A stretch of DNA of 64,000 nt, taken from Spironucleus salmonicida (taxonomy: Eukaryota; Fornicata; Diplomonadida; Hexamitidae). A model generated the notes under the pieces. The model was given only the letters and a program-made list of their open reading frames with translations. It was not told the origin of the DNA and ran no database searches. Location of the stretch: the NCBI GenBank assembly GCA_000497125.2, contig CM035318.1, positions 1,484,001 to 1,548,000 of the forward strand. The letters run 5' to 3'. This document shows, one piece after another, positions 1-7,965 of the stretch. The position numbers and the translations under genes were made by a program. The first letter of the stretch is position 1; every line of letters starts with the position of its first letter.

Positions 1-1
1 T

Positions 2-112
2 CCCGCAAGTATGATAGTGTATATAAATAATATAATACTAAGGACTCACGATTCCCGCAAAGTACCATACTGCCCGAGTATGGTATAATAGTACCAAATT
101 ACGGCTCCCGCC
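2..112. repeat. Sub-repeat A of the H4 unit
   Basis: This segment and 339-450 are diverged direct copies. Both run from CCCGC(A/G)AAGTATGATAG through a TATA-rich stretch to a shared hairpin and end in CTCCCGCC. The pair recurs in every unit, for example about 1587-1697 with 1924-2035. The function is unknown; position and symmetry would suit a spacer promoter, an origin or a protein-binding site. Confidence 0.85.
63..85. repeat. Perfect 9-bp inverted repeat (hairpin) in sub-repeat A
   Basis: TACCATACT, five bases (GCCCG), then AGTATGGTA: a perfect 9-bp stem. It occurs in every unit and is matched by a second copy at 401-423. It could be a dimer-binding operator or a cruciform. Confidence 0.9.
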
Positions 113-205
113 CAAATGCCATACTTCACATATGCAACATTATAATCATAATCCTTCATGGCTCCCTTCCACTCGGCTGGTTTCCCATGGGCGGGATGTC
201 AAGGG

Positions 206-244
206 GGCCTTGCCGAAGCCCTTGCCCTTGCCTTTTCCCAACGT
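206..244 (-). pseudogene. Minus-strand relic of the H4 N-terminal tail, present in every unit
   Basis: On the minus strand these 39 bp read [13 protein letters not shown], matching H4 residues 3-13 exactly. The two codons aligned with H4 Met-Ser have become ACG and TTG. The match stops after the Ala codon, which is codon 13, the retrotransposon insertion site in the H4 genes. The codons are GC-rich synonyms (GGC, AAG, TTC) of the AT-rich ones in the live gene, so this is a diverged copy and not a recent inversion. Equivalent positions in the other units start at 1791, 7015, 12233, 13818, 15403, 16988, 18573 and 20158. No start codon and no histone fold follow it. Confidence 0.6.
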
Positions 245-338
245 CGGTTGGCATGCAGCGTATAATAATGTAATGTTGGTGTCCCTTCCGATATGTTAAA
301 GTGGGAATAGGCAATATAATAAAGGGGATTTTCCCTTT

Positions 339-450
339 CCCGCGAAGTATGATAGGGCATATATACGGTATTATAGTGAGTATTCCCGCTCCCCGCAAAG
401 TACCATACTGGCCGAGTATGGTATAATAGTAGCAAATTACGCCTCCCGCC
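339..450. repeat. Sub-repeat B of the H4 unit
   Basis: This is the second copy of the roughly 110-bp sub-repeat at 2-112. It keeps the palindrome and the CTCCCGCC end but has a different TATA-rich middle. In the last, partial unit the hairpin loop here reads GCCCG, as in sub-repeat A, instead of GGCCG. Confidence 0.85.
401..423. repeat. Perfect 9-bp inverted repeat (hairpin) in sub-repeat B
   Basis: TACCATACT, loop GGCCG, AGTATGGTA. The arms are the same as at 63-85, 338 bp away. Arms are conserved in all units while the loop differs, which suggests the arms matter. Confidence 0.9.
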
Positions 451-554
451 AAAACAGCATTCTGCACATAAATACGCGTGGGCGTATATAAATAATACAT
501 ATATGGCCTATAGCCACTATATGTGCGAGGTTCCTCTACCACCCCACACGGTAT

Positions 555-743
555 TCATATGCTCATAATGGCGAAGTGGGCCGTCGTCCACCTCGTCCCC
601 ACCAGAGGAGAGAACTCGCCCGGTTTGCCCTTGCCCTTGCCCTTCCCGGACGTCCGCAGGAGCTCGTCCGGAGGCTGGCAGTACCGCCCGGTCTCGCCCG
701 GCGTGGCACGCACTTGCTTGGGCGGCGTGCGATGGCGCGAGAT
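555..743 (-). pseudogene. GC-rich block with histone-like minus-strand reading frame (possible H3/H4-tail relic)
   Basis: In one minus-strand frame this block reads a stretch loosely like histone H3: RT..KQVRATPGE against the H3 tail, and ETGRY...DELLR against H3 EIRRYQKSTELLIRK. It then reads [13 protein letters not shown] (653 down to about 615), which resembles the H4 tail with Met replaced by Thr, and ends at a TGA at 555-557. Histone H3 and H4 genes are often divergently paired, and this block lies about 400 bp upstream of H4 on the opposite strand. The resemblance is weak, there is no H3 C-terminal half and no convincing start. Both strands are open here because of base composition, so this is tentative. 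Confidence 0.25.
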
Positions 744-1040
744 GACACCCGATGCATGGCACGGCGCGAGATCATCTTAGATGGCCTGCCTGCCGTGCCC
801 CGCGCCCCGCGCCCATATGGGGCCTACGGGGCCGAGATATGGAGTTCCGGTGAAAATGAGTCTGCAGTTCTGCATATTGAACACGGTAAATTTAGTAGAT
901 AGATATTTGTATACATCACATATAACATACATACCTATATTCCATAAATCCCTATATGCATCTATATATACTTATACCTATATTCGCACACCGCAACCAC
1001 TTTCGTCACTATAACTATATATTATTCATATTAAAACTCG

Positions 1041-1156
1041 CTCCCGCCCCCGCCCCAACATATATATTTTATATAGCATATATAAGTATGGGTTCGCGAA
1101 CCGATAGCTGGTTTCATCACCAACCTCATAATGCAGGAGTGAGGGTGCTATCAACA
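1041..1156 (+). promoter_or_regulatory. H4 promoter/leader: GC box, TATA-like tract, 12-bp palindrome
   Basis: Upstream of the first H4 start lie a C-rich box (CTCCCGCCCCCGCCCC, 1041-1056), a TATA-like tract (about 1061-1087) and the perfect palindrome GGTTCGCGAACC (1091-1102), 55 bp before the ATG. Its TTCGCGAA core resembles E2F-type S-phase sites, but that link is inference. The block is repeated before each H4 start: 2626-2741, 7850-7965, 13068-13183, 14653-14768, 16238-16353, 17823-17938 and 19408-19523. In the two interrupted units it would drive the retrotransposon frame. Confidence 0.5.
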
Positions 1157-1456
1157 ATGTCTGGAAAAGGAAAGGGAAAAGGTTTTGGAAAGGCGAAAAG
1201 ACACAAATCCGAGAAGGATGCACTCACAGGCATCACCAAGCCTGCCATACGCAGGTTGGCGCGCAGAGGTGGCGTGAAGAGGATCTCGTCCACGATCTAC
1301 CCCCAGACGCGCGAGGTGCTGAAGGCGTTCCTGGACGTGGTCATCAGGGACTCGCTGACCTACACTGAGCACGCGCAGCGCAAGACGGTGACGTCGCAGG
1401 ACGTGGTGTACGCGCTGAAGCGCCAGGGCAAGACGCTCTACGGCTTCGGGATCTGA
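1157..1456 (+). CDS. Histone H4, unit 1 (intact)
   Basis: This is a 99-residue core histone that forms the H3-H4 tetramer of the nucleosome. The histone fold is highly conserved: [20 protein letters not shown], then VIRD, TYTEHA, KTVT and [16 protein letters not shown]. The Lys/Gly-rich tail [17 protein letters not shown] is about four residues shorter than the usual H4 (103 with Met). Ser-Thr replaces Gly-Leu after KRIS, and the last residue is Ile where most H4s have Gly. The first ~20 codons are AT-rich and the rest strongly GC-rich. All four Gln codons are CAG, with no TAA/TAG, and the stop is TGA followed by GTGATG. The start fits the canonical tail, although the frame is open upstream. 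I see no canonical metazoan histone 3' stem-loop. Confidence 0.97.
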   Translation: MSGKGKGKGFGKAKRHKSEKDALTGITKPAIRRLARRGGVKRISSTIYPQTREVLKAFLDVVIRDSLTYTEHAQRKTVTSQDVVYALKRQGKTLYGFGI

Positions 1457-2741
1457 GTGATGCTATTCTTGTGGTACTCGTTGTGTGAGCGTGTGGTGCA
1501 TAGGGCTTCCGTGTCTAGTGGGGTGGCGTACTTCCTGCACAGTGCCATAGTGCATATATGTAATATAATAATACTCATTCGGGCTTCCCGCAAGTATGAT
1601 AGTGTATATAAATAATATAATACTAAGGACTCACGATTCCCGCAAAGTACCATACTGCCCGAGTATGGTATAATAGTACCAAATTACGGCTCCCGCCCAA
1701 ATGCCATACTTCACATATGCAACATTATAATCATAATCCTTCATGGCTCCCTTCCACTCGGCTGGTTTCCCATGGGCGGGATGTCAAGGGGGCCTTGCCG
1801 AAGCCCTTGCCCTTGCCTTTTCCCAACGTCGGTTGGCATGCAGCGTATAATAATGTAATGTTGGTGTCCCTTCCGATATGTTAAAGTGGGAATAGGCAAT
1901 ATAATAAAGGGGATTTTCCCTTTCCCGCGAAGTATGATAGGGCATATATACGGTATTATAGTGAGTATTCCCGCTCCCCGCAAAGTACCATACTGGCCGA
2001 GTATGGTATAATAGTAGCAAATTACGCCTCCCGCCAAAACAGCATTCTGCACATAAATACGCGTGGGCGTATATAAATAATACATATATGGCCTATAGCC
2101 ACTATATGTGCGAGGTTCCTCTACCACCCCACACGGTATTCATATGCTCATAATGGCGAAGTGGGCCGTCGTCCACCTCGTCCCCACCAGAGGAGAGAAC
2201 TCGCCCGGTTTGCCCTTGCCCTTGCCCTTCCCGGACGTCCGCAGGAGCTCGTCCGGAGGCTGGCAGTACCGCCCGGTCTCGCCCGGCGTGGCACGCACTT
2301 GCTTGGGCGGCGTGCGATGGCGCGAGATGACACCCGATGCATGGCACGGCGCGAGATCATCTTAGATGGCCTGCCTGCCGTGCCCCGCGCCCCGCGCCCA
2401 TATGGGGCCTACGGGGCCGAGATATGGAGTTCCGGTGAAAATGAGTCTGCAGTTCTGCATATTGAACACGGTAAATTTAGTAGATAGATATTTGTATACA
2501 TCACATATAACATACATACCTATATTCCATAAATCCCTATATGCATCTATATATACTTATACCTATATTCGCACACCGCAACTACTTTCGTCACTATAAC
2601 TATATATTATTCATATTAAAACTCGCTCCCGCCCCCGCCCCAACATATATATTTTATATAGCATATATAAGTATGGGTTCGCGAACCGATAGCTGGTTTC
2701 ATCACCAACCTCATAATGCAGGAGTGAGGGTGCTATCAACA

Positions 2742-5700
2742 ATGTCTGGAAAAGGAAAGGGAAAAGGTTTTGGAAAGGCGACAGACTCGGAGAACACTAG
2801 CGATAGTGTAGACCCTGTTGCTCTCACCGCCTAATAAATTCGTATTAGAAGCCTGTTCAAACAGGCACCTGCTCTACCCCAACCCCAACCCCAGTCGATC
2901 GCTAGTCACATTTCTTCTACCATGAAGAAGCAATAGGCACCTCCAACGTCTAATGGTGACCCCTCGACTTTGACATATTCCCCCTTCACATAAGTTTCAA
3001 GCGTGAGACTGTTCAAGCAGGGCCAGGCAAGCCGGGAGGCTCCTGTGCTCTCAGATAAGACCAATAAATCTATCATGGGCTTCGTGAAAGCAAGAGAAGA
3101 AGAAAGAGCCCCGCAAGGTGCTCCGGACACTTCGGCTGCCGACACTCAGAATCGCGCGCAATTCCCTTCCACACAAATTCACGGGGAAACTACAGCTGCG
3201 CTCGTTAACTGCCAAGACGAGTAAGCTTAGGAGGTAGCTAGTCTAGCTGCCCCTAACGCAGCGGAAGTGACTGAACAACCGCCCTCCTCATAGGTTGCCA
3301 GTTAAGAAGGGGCCCCAACCGATTAACCTAGCCTCTAACCAGAGAGCTAAGAGGAAAGCGAGGCCCCGCCTCGCCCGGATCCCCCAGATGCTCCGGACTA
3401 CGGGATAGACCCACCAATTCCCAGGCTACCCTCACAAAACATACCGGTAGAGCCCAGAGTCAGACCTCAACTGAATTCAATCACCCGGTATGGTATCGTC
3501 CACGAGACGAGATCTCAGACAAGACTTATTCCTGAGACACGTGCCCCAAGCACAACAGAAAGTAACGAACACGCTAGACCAAGGAACCCTGACAAGCCTT
3601 TTGAATGTCAGGCATGCACCTTCGCGTCGTCCGACCCCACGAGCCTGCTGAGACATCACGCGCTCACGAGAGGCGGATAGCACGATATAAAGTTCCCGCT
3701 ACTTAGATACAAAGAAGTTTACGAAGACCCCAAACTCTTCAGATTCTACTGTGGAATCTGTAATCACCCTTTTACGAAGAAATTAAATGTCATGCTCCAC
3801 CTAATGGATGGAAAATGCAAGAACAAGTAAGGAATGACAAACGAAGCTGCCCAATTGCTAGTAAGAAATAGAGATGTCTATAGCCTCGAACTAGAGGAAT
3901 AGCTGGCAAAAGCATCGGCCGCCAAGGCGGCAAGAGCGAAGAGTATAGCAGAATAAATAACTGCACCCAAAATAGGACTTCCACCGGAAGCGACGATCAA
4001 CCTATCTCCTTTAGGTTGCGCTACGGACAAGAAGAATTTAGCATTACGTTTTATCCAGATGAAACTGGAGATTGAAAACGGAGCTGACATCCTAGACGCC
4101 TTTAACTAATTCATAGGCGCATTCAGAAGAAAACAGGCATGTAACACCAGACGCGATACCAATCAAAAATAGATAGATTTCTGCTTTTAGAGAGGACAGA
4201 CTGGAAAGGCATGGAACCTTATTAAGGAAAATTAGAACAAGTAGAACCTATCCCCAGAAAACGCCAGCTCCAGACCGGACCTGGTTAGAGAGTTATTTTA
4301 GGAAAACCGGAAACCCGAATATGAATCGGCATCGCGGTAGGGATCAGTAAGAACAGCGCTGCAAGCGCCAACGGCAGAAGAGATTACGAAGATAATCCTA
4401 TAGTACCGGGATGGCAAAGCAGGCGGCCCGAGTGGCATTCTTCCAGCCCACCTGAAAGAACTTGAGAAGTCTCATCACATCTCAAACATTCTTGCGAAGG
4501 TATACAAACTAATACTTGATACACCATCCCTAGTGAACAAGACTAGGAGACTATTCGAATACCGGATAATCTTCATCCCAAAGAACGCGACCAAGTTTAG
4601 ACCGATTTGCATACAGGAGTTATTCCTATAAGTCCTGCACAAAGCACTGGCAGAGAAGATGAAGCAGCAACTAACCCTAGGCAATTATCAATTCGCCTTT
4701 ACCAAAAACGCTCTCCTCAGAGCCAAATATTAAGCTAATATCATGCTTAAGAATGGGCTCACCCTTACTTCCCTTGACGTACGAAACGCCTTTAACGCCG
4801 TACCTCATAAAGTAATCGAAGAAGAACTCGTGAAAGCCGGCCTAGCACCGGAAACCAACCAATACATCCAAGCCTTTTTGATGGCGCGGAATGCGGAGGG
4901 GTTGGAAAGGCTAGGCACCGGCGTCCCCCAAGGGGATCCATTGTCCATGATGCTATTCTGTGTTGTAATGCGCCCGATCCTAGATCGGCTCGCAGGCAAA
5001 TACAAGGTTATCGCATCGTACGCGGACGATGTCCTGATAGGTCACGATTCAGGAGTAAACCTCAAAGACTGTGAAAGCGTCTTTGCAGACTACGGGCTAA
5101 CCCTGTCTGTGGAGAAATGCATAACAGCCTCCCCCACCCAAGCGATTAAATTCGTTGGGTAAGAATTTAAGGACAAACCGATACCGTTAACAGATCACTT
5201 GCTCCAAACCGCTCAGGATGCCTTCCTACTCCTCGAGCAATCGAAGCTCGGGACCACCCAATAACGGTTCCAGATGTTTGTACAATGTATTGTTCCCTCA
5301 GTCAACTATGGCCCACTTGTGGACGTCACGGATGACTAGGAAGCCGGATATACGAAGATAGACGACAGCCTTGTTGCCACCACCTCGCTGATAGCGGGAC
5401 TAAGCATAAAGATTGAAACTCTATTGGATAGCTAGATCCGGGGTGGAATGAACGTGATCACACCTGGTCGCTTCTACCCACTCATGACCGCAGCACGCGA
5501 TGAATTCCATGAGAACAATCACTGCGTCTTTAGAAATATCAGGGAGAAAATCAAAGAACTCGTTCCGGACGATCCAGATCCTGGACGCCCGATGATTTTC
5601 CCCTGCATCTTAGGAGCCACCAGGCTCCCTGGACAGTCTGTCCAGTATCTCTTGAACTCGGCTTTCGGCCCGGTAGCGACACCCAGTAAAACCCATTTGT

Positions 5701-6302
5701 GTACGCTATGCGGTACCCCTAAGATTGGAGATCACGACCAAAAATGCAATAGAAATAGCGGAATCCGAATAGTTAGACACAACAAGGCTGTCTCAGCCGC
5801 GATGAACTGCCTAGCGAAGTACGAGCCCCGTGAAATAACACGTCAATAAGCTCCTGAAGGAAAGTTTTATCCGGACTTCAGAATCATTGTAAGTAAAATC
5901 CTGACAGTAGACCTAGATGTCACGTTTACTTCGCAAGAGAATATGGACGCGAAATTTGCAGAAAAGGTTAGAAAGCATAAATTGCCTGACCCTAACCAGA
6001 CTATAATCCCAATGGTTATCTCACATGAACTTTAAATTCATCGCGAGACACTCAAGTTGTTGAAATTCCACTTCCCGGAGTTCAACTACAGGAAATTTAT
6101 GGAAGCGGTGGGAACTGCGACCTGTTTCTATAGACAGGACTCAGTTCGAAACAACACTGCACGATAGATCATAGCTCTCCAGGATAGGAACTATGGTTTA
6201 GAGGAAGACGTTGCAATACGTCTTAATTGGAGAAATGCTGCGAAGAATAACAATCGCAGGCGCCAGCACGCCAGAGGGAGTGCTGTCGCACCCGGGCCGT
6301 GA
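2742..6302 (+). CDS. H4-tail/R2-like retrotransposon fusion protein, copy 1 (1186 aa)
   Basis: Read with TAA/TAG as Gln, the frame runs uninterrupted from the H4 ATG to a TGA at 6300-6302. Residues 1-13 are the H4 tail; element sequence starts at 14 (TDSENTSDS). A disordered region rich in Pro/Gln/Ala follows. Zinc finger 1 has Cys289, Cys292 and His305/306; zinc finger 2 is C-x2-C-x12-H-x5-C (Cys337, Cys340, His353, Cys359). The reverse transcriptase shows AFNAVPH, GVPQGDPLS and the catalytic YADD (760-763). Then come a C-x2-C-x7-H-x3-C knuckle (987-1002) and an endonuclease signature Pro-Asp (1044-1045) with Asp1057/Asp1059. About 32 codons are TAA/TAG. The first Met after the junction is residue 61, so use of the H4 start is likely but unproven. 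The protein should nick DNA and copy its own RNA into the H4 target. Confidence 0.88.
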
Positions 6303-6392
6303 GGCCAGGGAAAACAAGAAAACCCCCCCCGACAGGGGCAGTAAAGATCCCATATACGCAATGAGGAATGGCAGTACTCGAGTGATCTTTTA

Positions 6393-6427
<35 letters not shown>
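2781..6427 (+). mobile_element. R2-clade-like non-LTR retrotransposon (LINE) in H4, copy 1
   Basis: This 3647-bp insert carries one long frame with two N-terminal zinc fingers, a reverse transcriptase, a CCHC motif and a C-terminal restriction-like endonuclease. That is the layout of RLE-type LINEs (R2, NeSL, CRE, Hero). A 91-bp 3' UTR (6303-6393) has a CCCC-CGACA-GGGG hairpin near 6327-6340, and 34 A residues close the element. There are no terminal repeats. It lies in the sense direction of H4 and leaves a small target deletion. Copy 2 at 8005-11645 differs by one base that I can see (3077 G against 8301 A) and in poly(A) length (34 against 28), so both are very young. No 5' truncation is evident. 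Target-primed reverse transcription at the H4 site is inferred from the family. Confidence 0.93.
6303..6427 (+). other. 3' UTR hairpin and poly(A) of LINE copy 1
   Basis: After the stop are 91 bases with a C8 run, CGACA and GGGG that can fold into a short GC hairpin, then ATCTTTTAC and 34 A. R2-type reverse transcriptases recognise structure in their 3' UTR, so this hairpin is a candidate recognition element. The same sequence is at 11527-11645 in copy 2, with 28 A. Confidence 0.6.
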
Positions 6428-6428
<1 letters not shown>

Positions 6429-7965
6429 AAATCCGAGAAGGATGCACTCACAGGCATCACCAAGCCTGCCATACGCAGGTTGGCGCGCAGAGGTGGCGTG
6501 AAGAGGATCTCGTCCACGATCTACCCCCAGACGCGCGAGGTGCTGAAGGCGTTCCTGGACGTGGTCATCAGGGACTCGCTGACCTACACTGAGCACGCGC
6601 AGCGCAAGACGGTGACGTCGCAGGACGTGGTGTACGCGCTGAAGCGCCAGGGCAAGACGCTCTACGGCTTCGGGATCTGAGTGATGCTATTCTTGTGGTA
6701 CTCGTTGTGTGAGCGTGTGGTGCATAGGGCTTCCGTGTCTAGTGGGGTGGCGTACTTCCTGCACAGTGCCATAGTGCATATATGTAATATAATAATACTC
6801 ATTCGGGCTTCCCGCAAGTATGATAGTGTATATAAATAATATAATACTAAGGACTCACGATTCCCGCAAAGTACCATACTGCCCGAGTATGGTATAATAG
6901 TACCAAATTACGGCTCCCGCCCAAATGCCATACTTCACATATGCAACATTATAATCATAATCCTTCATGGCTCCCTTCCACTCGGCTGGTTTCCCATGGG
7001 CGGGATGTCAAGGGGGCCTTGCCGAAGCCCTTGCCCTTGCCTTTTCCCAACGTCGGTTGGCATGCAGCGTATAATAATGTAATGTTGGTGTCCCTTCCGA
7101 TATGTTAAAGTGGGAATAGGCAATATAATAAAGGGGATTTTCCCTTTCCCGCGAAGTATGATAGGGCATATATACGGTATTATAGTGAGTATTCCCGCTC
7201 CCCGCAAAGTACCATACTGGCCGAGTATGGTATAATAGTAGCAAATTACGCCTCCCGCCAAAACAGCATTCTGCACATAAATACGCGTGGGCGTATATAA
7301 ATAATACATATATGGCCTATAGCCACTATATGTGCGAGGTTCCTCTACCACCCCACACGGTATTCATATGCTCATAATGGCGAAGTGGGCCGTCGTCCAC
7401 CTCGTCCCCACCAGAGGAGAGAACTCGCCCGGTTTGCCCTTGCCCTTGCCCTTCCCGGACGTCCGCAGGAGCTCGTCCGGAGGCTGGCAGTACCGCCCGG
7501 TCTCGCCCGGCGTGGCACGCACTTGCTTGGGCGGCGTGCGATGGCGCGAGATGACACCCGATGCATGGCACGGCGCGAGATCATCTTAGATGGCCTGCCT
7601 GCCGTGCCCCGCGCCCCGCGCCCATATGGGGCCTACGGGGCCGAGATATGGAGTTCCGGTGAAAATGAGTCTGCAGTTCTGCATATTGAACACGGTAAAT
7701 TTAGTAGATAGATATTTGTATACATCACATATAACATACATACCTATATTCCATAAATCCCTATATGCATCTATATATACTTATACCTATATTCGCACAC
7801 CGCAACCACTTTCGTCACTATAACTATATATTATTCATATTAAAACTCGCTCCCGCCCCCGCCCCAACATATATATTTTATATAGCATATATAAGTATGG
7901 GTTCGCGAACCGATAGCTGGTTTCATCACCAACCTCATAATGCAGGAGTGAGGGTGCTATCAACA

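Larger units (their letters stand above)
2742..6680 (+). pseudogene. Histone H4, unit 2, interrupted by R2-like retrotransposon
   Basis: Codons 1-13 (2742-2780) are separated from the rest of H4 (6428-6680) by a retrotransposon. The 3' part resumes at the last base of codon 16 (CAAATCC), directly after the poly(A). Six to eight bases of H4 (within AAAAGACA) are missing; the A runs make the exact count ambiguous. There is no target-site duplication. The histone fold cannot be made from this copy, but the promoter, start codon and tail now serve the retrotransposon frame. Confidence 0.95.

Noticed and set aside
156-542. Long minus-strand frame repeated in every H4 unit (about 128 codons)
   Set aside because: It spans the TATA-rich sub-repeats and hairpin, has tandem-repeat-derived composition and no recognisable domain. 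The only meaningful part is the short H4-tail relic, which lies in another frame.
576-902. Arg/Pro/Ala-rich frames on both strands of the GC-rich block
   Set aside because: High GC opens all frames, and the products are low-complexity with no family features.
956-1156. Upstream extension of H4 to a 166-residue protein
   Set aside because: The extra 67 residues are translated AT-rich leader containing the TATA-like tract and palindrome. The H4 tail begins canonically at the 1157 ATG.
1457-1585. Canonical histone mRNA 3' stem-loop
   Set aside because: Only a weak TGCAC...GTGCA pairing is present at 1536-1554. It does not match the metazoan histone stem-loop, so I do not annotate one.
2876-2893. 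CCCCAA repeats resembling ciliate telomeres
   Set aside because: Only about two and a half repeats, and they lie inside the LINE reading frame as Pro-Gln codons.
6394-6427. Poly(A) as an assembly artefact or processed-mRNA insertion
   Set aside because: Both copies carry it directly at the H4 3' junction, with different lengths, as expected for target-primed reverse transcription of a LINE.
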